Shown: positions 23,316-31,614 of the stretch, piece after piece
How positions within the stretch are numbered: position 1 is the stretch's first letter
How the letters are laid out: each line of letters begins with the position of its first letter
NCBI RefSeq assembly: GCF_001440475.1
Contig: NZ_LLYB01000126.1
Location: 1 to 36,454, forward strand
Source of the DNA: Bradyrhizobium lablabi
GTDB lineage: Bacteria; Pseudomonadota; Alphaproteobacteria; Rhizobiales; Xanthobacteraceae
Direction of reading: 5' to 3'
Length of the DNA stretch: 36,454 nucleotides
Position numbers and translations under genes: made by a program
Notes under the pieces: model-generated
What the model saw: the letters and a program-made list of their open reading frames with translations, nothing else
Told to the model about the DNA's origin: nothing
Database searches by the model: none

Positions 23316-23729
23316 CTAGTAAATCGCCCAAATTCCCGGCGTCGCCAGCTCCAGCAGGTGATTGTCGGGATCGCGGAAATAGATGCTCTTGCCGCCACGC
23401 GGCCAGTCCGTCCTGCCCTCGATCGCGACTTGGTGCTCGCCTAGCGACTTTTCCCAGACCGGCAGTTCGGCCGCCGCAATGGCAAAGGCCATGTGGATCG
23501 GGCCACTACCATCATGCGGCGGAATGGTCCCGCCCGGTAACTGGATCGTCTCGGGCGTCGAGCCGCGGAGAAACAGCAGCAACACGCTCCGGCCACCAAC
23601 GTCATAGGCAAGAAAGCGCGAATCGGCCGTCAGCGGCACAAGCCCGAGCACCTTCTCGTAAAACGCGCGGGCGCGATCGAGGTCGTCAACGTAGAGCGCG
23701 GTTTCGAGGACACCGGACAGCTGCGGCAA
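23316..23729 (-). CDS. VOC-fold protein inside the suf cluster
   Basis: This 137-residue protein belongs to the vicinal oxygen chelate (glyoxalase/bleomycin-resistance/FosX) superfamily, with two beta-alpha-beta-beta-beta modules (ALYVDDLDRARAFYEKVLGL and the later SIYFRDPDNHLLEL). Candidate metal ligands are Glu9 (usually His), His79 and Glu127. The start is a TTG at 23729 after AAGGGA, with no ATG nearby. It lies 9 bases after the sufT stop codon and is probably co-transcribed. VOC proteins can be metal-dependent isomerases, glutathione or thiol transferases, or binding proteins; nothing shows which. A role in iron-sulfur assembly is only suggested by position. Confidence 0.8.
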   Translation of the reverse strand: MPQLSGVLETALYVDDLDRARAFYEKVLGLVPLTADSRFLAYDVGGRSVLLLFLRGSTPETIQLPGGTIPPHDGSGPIHMAFAIAAAELPVWEKSLGEHQVAIEGRTDWPRGGKSIYFRDPDNHLLELATPGIWAIY

Positions 23730-23738
23730 CGGATCCCT

Positions 23739-24110
23739 TCACCACATGTTGAGGACGAGGCGCGCCTCGTCGGACATGCGATCCGGCGTCCAGGCCGGAT
23801 CCCACACCAGATTGACATTCACGACACCGACGCCGGGCACGCTGGCGATGGCGTTCTCCACCATGGTCGGCAGCTCGCCGGCCGCCGGGCAGTTCGGCGT
23901 GGTCAGCGTCATCGTCACGTCGACGGCGCGGTCGTCCTTGAGGTCGACCTTGTAAATCAGGCCGAGCTCATAAATGTCGGCCGGAATTTCCGGGTCGAAC
24001 ACCGTCTTCAGCGCGGCAACGATTTCGGTGCCGAGACGCTCGGTCTCCTCCGGCGGCAGCGCCGACTGGGTTTCCATATTGGCTGACTTGACTTCGGCCG
24101 TATCACTCAT
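23739..24110 (-). CDS. sufT: SUF-associated DUF59/MIP18-family protein (SufT)
   Basis: This 123-residue protein is the SufT-type iron-sulfur maturation factor. The family motif DPEIPADIYELGLIY is at residues 39-53 and the conserved cysteine Cys74 lies in TTPNCPAAGELP. The product is close to the full family length with a short N-terminal extension. SufT proteins assist cluster transfer to client enzymes in bacteria. The ATG at 24110 overlaps the sufS stop codon by 4 bases (ATGA), so it belongs to the suf operon and is translationally coupled. Confidence 0.9.
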   Translation of the reverse strand: MSDTAEVKSANMETQSALPPEETERLGTEIVAALKTVFDPEIPADIYELGLIYKVDLKDDRAVDVTMTLTTPNCPAAGELPTMVENAIASVPGVGVVNVNLVWDPAWTPDRMSDEARLVLNMW

Positions 24111-25354
24111 GCGAACAAATCCCGCGCCTTGATCAGCGCCTGTGCCAGATGGTCGACTTCTTCACGGGTATTATACATGCCGAACGATGCCCGGCAGGTG
24201 GCTGTGACATTGAACCGCTCTAAAAGCGGCATCACGCAATGGGTGCCGGCACGCACCGCAATGCCCTGCCGGTCGATCACGGTCGCAACGTCGTGGGCAT
24301 GCGCCCCCTTCATCTCGAAGGAGATCACCGGGCCCTTGCCACGCGCGGTGCCGATCAGGCGCAGCGAGTTGATTTCGCGCAGCCGCTCCTGGGCATAGGT
24401 CAAAAGATCGTGCTCGTGGGCGGCGATGCGCTCCTTGCCGATCGAGGTGACGTAATCGATCGCGGCTCCGAGCCCGATCGATTCCACGATTGCCGGCGTG
24501 CCGGCCTCGAATTTGTGCGGGGGATCGCCATAGGTGATCCAGTCGCGGGCGACTTCGCGGATCATCTCGCCGCCGCCGTTGTAGGGGCGCATGGCGACGA
24601 GGTGCTCATGCTTGGCATAGAGCACGCCGATGCCGGTCGGCCCGTACAGCTTGTGGCCGGTGAAGACGTAGAAGTCGGCGTCGATATCCTGCACGTCGAC
24701 CGCCAGATGCACGGCGGCCTGGCTACCGTCGATCAGCACCGGAATGCCGCGGGCGTGTGCCAGCTTCACCACGTCCTTGACCGGCACGAGCGTGCCGAGC
24801 GCGTTCGACATCTGGGTGATCGCGACAATCTTGGTGCGATCGGTCAGGAGCTTTTCGAACTCCTCGATCAGGAAATTGCCTTCGTCGTCGACCGGCGCCC
24901 ATTTGATCACGGCGCCATGGCGCTCCCGGAGGAAATGCCAGGGCACGATGTTGGAGTGATGCTCCATGATGGAGATCACGATCTCGTCGCCGGCCTTGAT
25001 GTTGGGCTCGCCCCAGGACGACGCCACGAGGTTGATTGCCTCGGTGGCGTTACGGGTGAAGATAATCTCTTCGGTGCGGGCAGCGTTCAAGAACTTCGCC
25101 ACCTTGGCGCGGCCGCCCTCATAGGCTTCGGTGGCAGCATTGGCGAGGTAATGCAGGCCGCGATGCACGTTGGCGTATTCGCTCTTGTAGGCTTCCGTCA
25201 TGCGGTCGAGCACGGCGGTCGGCTTCTGCGCGGAGGCGGCGTTGTCGAGATAGACCAGCGGCTTGCCATAGACCTTCATCGCCAGCGCGGGGAAATCCTC
25301 CCGCACGCGGTGAACGTCATAGGCGCCATTTTTGACCGCTGGATGCTGACTCAT
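24107..25354 (-). CDS. sufS: Cysteine desulfurase SufS
   Basis: This PLP enzyme (415 residues from the ATG at 25354) takes sulfur from cysteine for cluster assembly. The PLP lysine is Lys235 in FTGHKLYGPTGIG, the catalytic cysteine Cys373 in RAGTHCVMPL, and NATEAINLVASSWG plus EHHSNIVPW are also class-typical. The start overlaps the sufD stop (ATGA) with GGAGG upstream, so I prefer it to the open extension at 25372. The operon contains no SufE gene. SufS is usually paired with SufE or SufU; a partner may be elsewhere or replaced. It is the second desulfurase in the cluster after the NifS-like one. Confidence 0.93.
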   Translation of the reverse strand: MSQHPAVKNGAYDVHRVREDFPALAMKVYGKPLVYLDNAASAQKPTAVLDRMTEAYKSEYANVHRGLHYLANAATEAYEGGRAKVAKFLNAARTEEIIFTRNATEAINLVASSWGEPNIKAGDEIVISIMEHHSNIVPWHFLRERHGAVIKWAPVDDEGNFLIEEFEKLLTDRTKIVAITQMSNALGTLVPVKDVVKLAHARGIPVLIDGSQAAVHLAVDVQDIDADFYVFTGHKLYGPTGIGVLYAKHEHLVAMRPYNGGGEMIREVARDWITYGDPPHKFEAGTPAIVESIGLGAAIDYVTSIGKERIAAHEHDLLTYAQERLREINSLRLIGTARGKGPVISFEMKGAHAHDVATVIDRQGIAVRAGTHCVMPLLERFNVTATCRASFGMYNTREEVDHLAQALIKARDLFA

Positions 25355-26676
25355 GAACGCGCCTCCAGCCAACGCTGCGCGGCAGCGATCGCAAGTTCGC
25401 GCAGATCATCATTGACGATGGATTCAATGGCCTCGCCCACGAAAGCCTGGATCAGAAGCGCCTGCGCTTCCTTTTCGGACAGTCCGCGGGCGCGCAGGTA
25501 GAACAACAGGCTCTCGTCGAGCGCGCCGGTGGTCGCGCCATGGCCGCAGGTGACGTCGTCGGCGAAGATTTCCAGCTCCGGCTTGTTGTCGGCCTCGGCC
25601 TCGTCGGACAGCAGCAGCGCCCGCGTCATCATCTTGGCGTCGGTCTTCTGCGCGTCGGGGCGCACGATGATGCGACCCTGGAACACCGAATGGGCGCGGT
25701 CGTCAGCGACGGCGCGGAACACTTCGCGGCTGGCGCAATGCGGCACCGCGTGATCCATGAACAGCGTGGTGTCGGCGTGCTGGCGGCCGTTGAGCAGATT
25801 GACGCCGTTGGTCTCGACGCGGGAATGCTCGCCGGCAAACGCAATGGTGGCCTGATAGCGACTCACGGCCGCGCCCGAGGTCATGCCGAACGTGTTGAAG
25901 TGCGCGTGCGCGCCCAGCGTCAGCACGGCGGAGGAAATGTTGACGGCCTCTCGGGCGTCCTCGACCAGGCGGACGTGGTCGAGCCGGGAATTGTCCCCGA
26001 TCGACACGATCAGCGAGTCGTGAGCCTGATAGGATTTCGCGCCATCGGCCGCGATGTAGCTCTCGACCAGCGTCACGCCGGCATCCTTGCCGAGTCGCAG
26101 CAGCGAGCGGGTGAACATCGCCGCTGGCGTGGCGCCGGTCGCGACGTGAATGACCTGCAGCGGCTGCTTCAGCACGACGCCATCGGCGATCTCGATCACC
26201 ACGCCGTCAGTCATCATCGCGCTGTTGAGCGCGACCATCGGGTTGGCGGTGTCGGGGGTGAACAGTTGGGTTTGCAGCGCGGCGTCGCCGGCTTCCAGCA
26301 CTTCCCGCAAGGTGCGGATGGCGAGACCCTTTTCCAGCCCGTCCAGTTCGGAAAGCTTCGGCGCGAACACGCCGTCGACCAGCACCAGCCGGCGCGCGCC
26401 CTTGATGGCCTGCAGCTTCACCGCGGCCGCGGCCTGCTTGAGTGCAGCCGCATCCGGTGCGGGCGCCAGCGGCAGCACTTCGCGCATGAGCGCGCGCAGA
26501 TCGGTGTATTTCCAGTCCTCGATACGCCGGTGCGGCAGACCAACACGGTCATAGGCGTCGAACGCGGCGCTTCGCGCCTCGGCGACCTTGCCCGTGCCCG
26601 GCAGCCGGTCACGCGCGACGGCAAAGCTGTCGCTCAGCGCGCGTCCGGTCTCGTTCTTTGCCAAAGCCAAATTCAT
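25351..26676 (-). CDS. sufD: Fe-S cluster assembly scaffold protein SufD
   Basis: This 441-residue protein is the SufBCD scaffold subunit. It has the N-terminal EDWKYTDLRAL motif, a central beta-helix, and the C-terminal block DVTCGHGATTGALDE with the conserved histidine and LLFYLRARGLSEKEAQALLIQAF. The ATG at 26676 has only a weak upstream purine stretch; a GTG one codon earlier exists. It is 17 bases after the sufC stop codon and overlaps sufS by 4 bases. SufD forms a heterocomplex with SufB and SufC and helps supply iron to the nascent cluster. Confidence 0.92.
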   Translation of the reverse strand: MNLALAKNETGRALSDSFAVARDRLPGTGKVAEARSAAFDAYDRVGLPHRRIEDWKYTDLRALMREVLPLAPAPDAAALKQAAAAVKLQAIKGARRLVLVDGVFAPKLSELDGLEKGLAIRTLREVLEAGDAALQTQLFTPDTANPMVALNSAMMTDGVVIEIADGVVLKQPLQVIHVATGATPAAMFTRSLLRLGKDAGVTLVESYIAADGAKSYQAHDSLIVSIGDNSRLDHVRLVEDAREAVNISSAVLTLGAHAHFNTFGMTSGAAVSRYQATIAFAGEHSRVETNGVNLLNGRQHADTTLFMDHAVPHCASREVFRAVADDRAHSVFQGRIIVRPDAQKTDAKMMTRALLLSDEAEADNKPELEIFADDVTCGHGATTGALDESLLFYLRARGLSEKEAQALLIQAFVGEAIESIVNDDLRELAIAAAQRWLEARS

Positions 26677-26693
26677 CACAAATCCGTTTCGCG

Positions 26694-27449
26694 TCAGGCT
26701 GCGTCTTCGAACTGGGCGTAGCCGGAAGCCTCGAGCTCCAGCGCCAGATCCTTGCCGCCGCTTTTTACCACCCGGCCCTTCGACATCACGTGCACGAAGT
26801 CGGGCACGATGTAGTTGAGCAGGCGCTGATAGTGGGTGATGACGACCATGGCGCGCTCCGGCGAACGCAGCGCATTGACGCCGTCGGCGGCGACGCGCAG
26901 CGCGTCGATGTCGAGGCCGGAATCCATTTCATCGAGAATGCAGACGGCCGGCTCGAACAGCGCCATCTGCAGGATCTCGTTGCGCTTCTTTTCGCCGCCG
27001 GAGAAGCCGACATTGACGCCGCGCTTGAGCATGTCCTGCGGGATGTTGAGCGACTTTGCGACCGCGCGGACCTTCTTGAGGAACTCCGGAGACGAAAGCT
27101 GGCTCTCGCCGCGCGCCTTGCGCTGGGCGTTCAATGCGGTGTGCAGGAAATTCCAGGTGGTCACGCCGGGGATTTCGACCGGGTACTGGAACGCCAGGAA
27201 CACGCCTTTGGCGGCGCGCTCGTCCGGCTCCATCTCCAGCAGATCCTCGCCCCTGAACAGGATCTGGCCGTCGGTGACCTCATAGCCCGGCTTGCCCGCG
27301 ATGACGTGGCTGAGCGTCGATTTGCCGGAGCCGTTCGGCCCCATGATCGCATGCACCTCACCCGGATTTACGGTGAGCGTCAGCCCGTGGAGAATTTCGT
27401 TATCCTCGACGCGGACCTTCAGATCTTTCACTTCAAGCAACGCAGTCAT
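26694..27449 (-). CDS. sufC: Fe-S cluster assembly ATPase SufC
   Basis: This 251-residue ABC-type ATPase drives conformational change in the SufB-SufD scaffold rather than transport. Walker A GPNGSGKST is at 37-45, the signature SGGEKKR at 150-156 and Walker B ILDEMDSGLD at 171-180. The substituted signature (SGGEKKR rather than SGGQ) and the helical segment with FQYPVEIPGV are typical of SufC. The ATG follows AAGGAAAC. It lies 16 bases after the small membrane-protein gene. Confidence 0.95.
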   Translation of the reverse strand: MTALLEVKDLKVRVEDNEILHGLTLTVNPGEVHAIMGPNGSGKSTLSHVIAGKPGYEVTDGQILFRGEDLLEMEPDERAAKGVFLAFQYPVEIPGVTTWNFLHTALNAQRKARGESQLSSPEFLKKVRAVAKSLNIPQDMLKRGVNVGFSGGEKKRNEILQMALFEPAVCILDEMDSGLDIDALRVAADGVNALRSPERAMVVITHYQRLLNYIVPDFVHVMSKGRVVKSGGKDLALELEASGYAQFEDAA

Positions 27450-27465
27450 CTTGTTTCCTTGTGGC

Positions 27466-27669
27466 CTACAACGCCCGAATCAAAGCCGGAAGACAAAGCC
27501 AGGCAAAGAAACCCAGCGCTCCACCACCGGCAGCCAATTTGCCGAATTCGGTAACATCACTCCATCCCGCCAAGCCGCCGATCAGGGCAGCGAACGCGCC
27601 AACGATTGCAATGAACAAAAAGATCGCAAATGGCGCAAACCGGACGAAAGCGATGACGTTACCGATCAT
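27466..27669 (-). CDS. Small membrane protein between sufB and sufC
   Basis: This 67-residue protein has two long hydrophobic segments (about residues 4-34 and 44-64, with a WSDVTEFGK loop), so it is probably a two-helix inner-membrane protein. The ATG at 27669 follows GGTAGG. It is 5 bases after the sufB stop codon and 16 bases before the sufC start, in the same direction, so it must be co-transcribed with sufBCD. I do not recognise a family. No cysteine cluster or metal-binding motif is visible apart from one cysteine near the C-terminus. Confidence 0.7.
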   Translation of the reverse strand: MIGNVIAFVRFAPFAIFLFIAIVGAFAALIGGLAGWSDVTEFGKLAAGGGALGFFAWLCLPALIRAL

Positions 27670-27674
27670 CTGAC

Positions 27675-29171
27675 CTACCCGACGCTTCCCTCCAGCGAGA
27701 TCGAGATCAGCTTCTGCGCCTCAACTGCGAACTCCATCGGCAGTTGCTGCAGCACGTCCTTCACGAAGCCGTTGACGACGAGGCCGACGGCTTCCTCCTG
27801 GCTGAGGCCGCGCTGGATGCAATAGAACAGCACGTCCTCGGAAATCTTCGACGTCGTCGCTTCGTGCTCGAAGGTCGCCGACGAGTTCTTGGCCTCGACG
27901 TAAGGAACGGTGTGCGCGCCGCACTTGTCGCCGATCAGGAGCGAGTCGCAGGCCGTAAAGTTACGCGCGCCGGTCGCCTTGCGATGAGCGGTGACGAGGC
28001 CGCGATAGGTGTTTTGCGAGACGCCCGCCGCGATGCCCTTGGAGATGATCCGGCTGGTCGTGTTCTTGCCAAGATGGATCATCTTGGTGCCGCTATCGAC
28101 CTGCTGGTGACCGTTCGAGATCGCGATCGAGTAGAACTCGCCGCGCGAATTGTCGCCGCGCAGGATGCAGCTCGGATATTTCCAGGTGATCGCCGATCCC
28201 GTTTCGACCTGGGTCCAGGAAATCTTCGAATGGTTGCCGCGGCAGTCGCCACGCTTGGTGACGAAATTGTAGATGCCGCCGACACCTTCGGAATTGCCGG
28301 GATACCAGTTCTGCACCGTCGAATATTTGATCTCGGCATCATCGAGCGCGACGAGTTCAACGACGGCGGCGTGAAGCTGGTTCTCGTCGCGCTGCGGTGC
28401 GGTGCAGCCTTCGAGATAGCTGACGTAGGAGCCCTTGTCGGCGATGATCAGCGTGCGCTCGAACTGGCCGGTGTTACGCTCGTTGATGCGGAAATAGGTC
28501 GACAGCTCCATCGGGCAGCGCACGCCCGGCGGCACGTAGACGAACGAGCCGTCGGAAAACACCGCCGAGTTCAGCGTCGCAAAGTAATTGTCCGAGGTCG
28601 GCACCACCGTGCCGAGATACTGCTTCACCAGTTCGGGGTGTTCGCGGATCGCCTCCGAGATCGGCATGAAGATCACGCCGGCTGCCTTCAGCTCCTTCTG
28701 GAACGTGGTCGCCACCGAAACCGAATCGAAGACGGCGTCGACCGCAATCTTGCGGTTGGGCGACGGCTCGCTACCGGGCGGCGGCTCGACGCCCTCGAGA
28801 ATGGCGACTTCGCGCAAGGGGATGCCGAGCTTCTCGTAGGTCTTGAGAATCTCAGGATCGATCTCGTCGATCGAGGACAGCGTCTTCTTCGGCTTCGGCG
28901 CCGCGTAGTAGTGAATGTCCTGGTAGTCGATCTTCGGATAGTTGACGCGCGCCCAGGTCGGCTCCGTCATGGTCAGCCAGCGGCGATAGGCCTCCAGGCG
29001 CCATTCCAGCATCCAGGCCGGTTCGTTCTTTTTTGCAGAGATGAAGCGGACGGTGTCTTCCGAGAGACCCTTGGGGGCCTTCTCCGACTCGATAAGTGTC
29101 TCAAACCCATATCGATACTGGTCGACGTCGATACGCTTCACGCGCTCGACCGTCTCTTGTACGGCTGGCAT
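27675..29171 (-). CDS. sufB: Fe-S cluster assembly scaffold protein SufB
   Basis: This 498-residue scaffold protein builds the cluster with SufC and SufD. The core has GSYVSYLEGCTAPQ, the conserved VQNWYPGNSEGVGGIYNF, KRGDCRGNHSKISWTQVE, and the C-terminal FEHEATTSKISEDVLFYC. The N-terminus (YRYGFETLIESEKAPKGL) is typical. I start at the ATG at 29171 because GGAGG lies just upstream; the open extension to a TTG at 29195 has none. It is 84 bases after the NifS-like gene and may have its own promoter in that gap, next to an Irr-type site at 29245-29260. Confidence 0.94.
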   Translation of the reverse strand: MPAVQETVERVKRIDVDQYRYGFETLIESEKAPKGLSEDTVRFISAKKNEPAWMLEWRLEAYRRWLTMTEPTWARVNYPKIDYQDIHYYAAPKPKKTLSSIDEIDPEILKTYEKLGIPLREVAILEGVEPPPGSEPSPNRKIAVDAVFDSVSVATTFQKELKAAGVIFMPISEAIREHPELVKQYLGTVVPTSDNYFATLNSAVFSDGSFVYVPPGVRCPMELSTYFRINERNTGQFERTLIIADKGSYVSYLEGCTAPQRDENQLHAAVVELVALDDAEIKYSTVQNWYPGNSEGVGGIYNFVTKRGDCRGNHSKISWTQVETGSAITWKYPSCILRGDNSRGEFYSIAISNGHQQVDSGTKMIHLGKNTTSRIISKGIAAGVSQNTYRGLVTAHRKATGARNFTACDSLLIGDKCGAHTVPYVEAKNSSATFEHEATTSKISEDVLFYCIQRGLSQEEAVGLVVNGFVKDVLQQLPMEFAVEAQKLISISLEGSVG

Positions 29172-29244
29172 TCCATCCTCCGCTCGCGGTTTCAAGGACC
29201 GCGGTGGAACAAAATCTGTGACGAAGCTTGTCCGGCGAAACGCG

Positions 29245-29260
29245 CTTAGAACGGTTCAAG
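29245..29260. promoter_or_regulatory. Candidate Irr/ICE-like iron-regulatory site before sufB
   Basis: CTTAGAA-CGG-TTCAAG is an imperfect palindrome close to the rhizobial iron-control element (roughly TTTAGAA-N3-TTCTAAA). The left arm fits well and the right arm partially. It overlaps the stop codon of the NifS-like gene, about 75-90 bases upstream of sufB. A related sequence (CTTGAACCGCCTTCTAGA) lies at 30517-30533 upstream of the NifS-like gene. I infer regulation by Irr or a similar iron-responsive protein; the match is not exact. Confidence 0.35.
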
Positions 29261-30410
29261 CCGTGTTTCGTCGCCCTCTAAGTAAGGCATCGGCAAGCTT
29301 TCGCCAAGCCTCCAGGGCCAAATCAACGTCTGTCTCCGAGGTAGACCAGCCCAGACTGAGCCGCACCGCTCCCTGGGCCAGATCCTTGCCAAATCCCATC
29401 GCGGCCAGGACATGCGACGGCTGCACCTTGCCGGAGGAACAGGCCGAGCCCGAGGATACCGCAATACCGGCAAGATCGAAGCCAATCACCGCCGTTTCGG
29501 CCTTCAGCCCGGGAACCGTGAACAGGGTGGTATTCGGCAACCGCGGCACATCTTCGGAAAACACAATGATATCAGCGGCTTGCTTGAGCCCTTTCTCAAA
29601 GCGCTCGCGCAGGGCCTGAAGTCGGTCGGCATTATCGGCCAGTTGAGCTGCCGCGGCTGCGGCCGCCACGCCAAAGGCTGCGATGCCGGCCACATTCTCG
29701 GTGCCCGCCCGGCGTCCGAGTTCCTGCCCGCCACCGCGCAACAGCGGCTCGATTGCCTGCACGCCCTCGGCCAGAACCAGCGCACCAACGCCCTTGGGGC
29801 CACCGATCTTGTGCGCAGACAGCGTCAGCAAATCGGCCTGCATCACCTTGATATCGATCGGTATTTTACCCAGTGCCTGGATCGCATCGACATGCAGCAG
29901 CCCGCCCGCTTCATGCACGATCTCGGCGGCTTCGGCGATCGGTTGAATGGCGCCGGTCTCGTTATTGGCTGCCATCACCGACACCAGCGCCGGCGACCCA
30001 TCCGCCAGCAAGGCACGCAGATGGTCGAGGTCCACCACGCCGGCGGATGAGATGTTGATGGATGCGATTGCGTCTGCGGAAAACCGCCCCCCTGACAGCA
30101 CCGATGGATGCTCGATGGCCGAGACCACCAGACGCTGGACCGGCCAGCCCGAGCCCCGGCGCAATCCCGGCGTCAGCGCCATTGCATTGGCTTCGGTACC
30201 GCCGGAGCAAAACACCACGTCCTGCGGCCGGGCCGAAACGGCGGCCGCCACAGCGGCCCGCGCGTCCTCGACCAGCCGGCGTGCCTGCCGGCCTTCGGCG
30301 TGAACCGAGGACGGATTACCGGCCATGTCCCAGGCAGCCGCCAATGCTTGTCGCGCCTCAGGGCGAAGCGGCGTGGTTGCATTCCAGTCGAGGTAGACCC
30401 GATCAGGCAT
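29256..30410 (-). CDS. iscS: NifS/IscS-like cysteine desulfurase
   Basis: This 384-residue class I PLP enzyme supplies sulfur for iron-sulfur clusters. The PLP lysine is Lys201 in SAHKIGGPKG, His101 lies in AIEHPSVL, and the catalytic Cys324 is in the mobile loop SSGSACSSGKV. It starts YLDWNATTPLRPEAR, typical of IscS/NifS, and differs from the SufS type encoded downstream. The start at 30410 has no ribosome-binding site. Instead TATAAT ends 6 bases before the ATG, fitting a leaderless message. It is the first gene of the suf cluster and divergent from an alpha/beta hydrolase gene. Confidence 0.9.
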   Translation of the reverse strand: MPDRVYLDWNATTPLRPEARQALAAAWDMAGNPSSVHAEGRQARRLVEDARAAVAAAVSARPQDVVFCSGGTEANAMALTPGLRRGSGWPVQRLVVSAIEHPSVLSGGRFSADAIASINISSAGVVDLDHLRALLADGSPALVSVMAANNETGAIQPIAEAAEIVHEAGGLLHVDAIQALGKIPIDIKVMQADLLTLSAHKIGGPKGVGALVLAEGVQAIEPLLRGGGQELGRRAGTENVAGIAAFGVAAAAAAAQLADNADRLQALRERFEKGLKQAADIIVFSEDVPRLPNTTLFTVPGLKAETAVIGFDLAGIAVSSGSACSSGKVQPSHVLAAMGFGKDLAQGAVRLSLGWSTSETDVDLALEAWRKLADALLRGRRNTA

Positions 30411-30416
30411 CGCTGT

Positions 30417-30450
30417 ATTATATTACCTATATTGGCGAATATCTTTCGCC
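30417..30450 (-). promoter_or_regulatory. Suf-cluster promoter with overlapping palindrome
   Basis: On the minus strand TATAAT occupies 30422-30417, so transcription would start at or within a base of the ATG at 30410. No TTGACA-like -35 box is found at the proper distance. The perfect palindrome GGCGAA-N5-TTCGCC at 30434-30450 lies over the -35 zone, where a regulator such as an Rrf2/IscR-type or other iron-responsive protein could bind. Which protein binds is not known. Confidence 0.45.
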
Positions 30451-30674
30451 CGCGTGCGCCAGACGCCTTATTGCAATTGGCGATCGCGCCGTCTGCAGGC
30501 AATCGCAAACTAGCACCTTGAACCGCCTTCTAGACGTTCAAGATGCTTGCTTTTTGCCCCTCGCCTCATGTTAGAACGCCGCCACCAGTTCACGGGAGCG
30601 TCGTTCGCGCATCGCCCAGCGACGCCTGATCACATTCTCTCCGCCGGATCACATCCGTTGCCCAGGGATCATCA

Positions 30675-31322
30675 ATGCCTGAAGTAATTTTCACCGGCCC
30701 CGCAGGCCGCCTCGAAGGCCGTTATCACCCGGCCAAGCAGAAGAACGCGCCGATCGCGATGATCCTGCATCCGCATCCGCAGTTTCACGGCACGATGAAT
30801 CACCAGATCGTCTACCAGTGCTACTACGCGTTTGCGCATCGCGGCTTCTCGGTTTTGCGCTTCAATTTCCGCGGCGTCGGCCGCAGCCAGGGCTCGTTCG
30901 ATCACGGCACCGGTGAGCTCTCCGACGCGGCGTCCGCGCTCGACTGGGCGCAGACCATCAATCCCGAGGCGCGCGCCTGCTGGGTCGCCGGCTTTTCGTT
31001 CGGCGCCTGGATCGGCATGCAGCTTCTGATGCGCCGGCCTGAGGTCGAAGGTTTTATTTCGATCGCGCCGCCTGCCAATCTCTACGACTTCTCCTTCCTC
31101 GCGCCCTGCCCGTCCTCGGGCCTGATCGTGCATGGCGAGAAGGACGCAGTGGTGCCGCCGAAGGACGTCAACACGCTGGTCGAAAAGCTGAAGACCCAGA
31201 AGGGCATCGTGATCGATCAGCAGATCATCCCGGGCGCCAACCACTTCTTCGACGGCAAGCTCGAGCCGCTGATGGAGACCGTGACCGGTTATCTCGACAT
31301 GCGCCTCGCCAACGTGCGCTGA
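30675..31322 (+). CDS. Alpha/beta hydrolase, divergent from the suf cluster
   Basis: This 215-residue protein is a dienelactone-hydrolase/UPF0227-type alpha/beta hydrolase. HPHPQFHGTMNHQIV is near residues 32-46, FNFRGVGRSQG follows, the nucleophile serine is in GFSFGA, and the general-base histidine is in GANHFFDG near the C-terminus. The ATG follows AGGGA. It shares a 264-base divergent intergenic region with the NifS-like gene. From memory this pairing is conserved in related Rhizobiales, but the substrate is unknown and a link to cluster assembly is only by position. Confidence 0.85.
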   Translation: MPEVIFTGPAGRLEGRYHPAKQKNAPIAMILHPHPQFHGTMNHQIVYQCYYAFAHRGFSVLRFNFRGVGRSQGSFDHGTGELSDAASALDWAQTINPEARACWVAGFSFGAWIGMQLLMRRPEVEGFISIAPPANLYDFSFLAPCPSSGLIVHGEKDAVVPPKDVNTLVEKLKTQKGIVIDQQIIPGANHFFDGKLEPLMETVTGYLDMRLANVR

Positions 31323-31340
31323 TGTCATTTGGGAGACGTG

Positions 31341-31370
31341 TAGCCCGGATGGAGCGCCGCGAAATCCGGG
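31341..31370. repeat. Short dispersed palindromic repeat
   Basis: TAGCCCGGATGGAGC and GCGAAATCCGGG form imperfect inverted arms (CCCGGAT and ATCCGGG). I recognise this as a common rhizobial intergenic element of about 30 bases. It follows the hydrolase stop codon by 19 bases. Confidence 0.65.
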
Positions 31371-31379
31371 CCACTGCCC

Positions 31380-31595
31380 ATGAATAAGTTTACCTATGGC
31401 AGCCCCGTATTGGTCAGGAAGGACGCACCCGATCATCTGCGTCCTGGGCAGAAAGCTTCTGTATTCGGAGTTTTCCTTCCACAGGATCGGAAGGGATCAC
31501 ATTTCGACCAGTTTACACCTGGCGTTGTGTATTCCATCGAATACAGAGATGGCGCCGCTGCGAACGTTCATGAGGATTTTCTCGAGAATCTATAG
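31380..31595 (+). CDS. Small soluble protein, unknown function
   Basis: This 71-residue protein begins MNKFTYGSPVLVRKDAP and ends VYSIEYRDGAAANVHEDFLE, resembling small beta-barrel (SH3-like) proteins found as orphan genes in rhizobia; that resemblance is from memory. No clear ribosome-binding site precedes the ATG, which is a weakness. Base composition is visibly less GC-rich than its neighbours. It lies between two palindromic repeat elements, so it may be a small horizontally moved unit. No function can be proposed. Confidence 0.5.
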   Translation: MNKFTYGSPVLVRKDAPDHLRPGQKASVFGVFLPQDRKGSHFDQFTPGVVYSIEYRDGAAANVHEDFLENL

Positions 31596-31614
31596 TCTTC
31601 TGCCAGCAGCCTGC

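Noticed and set aside
24239..26721. Long plus-strand open frames antisense to sufS and sufD
   Set aside because: Both overlap clear SUF genes and show no protein-like motif.
27744..29249. Long plus-strand open frame antisense to sufB
   Set aside because: sufB is unmistakable. The antisense frame is a composition artefact.
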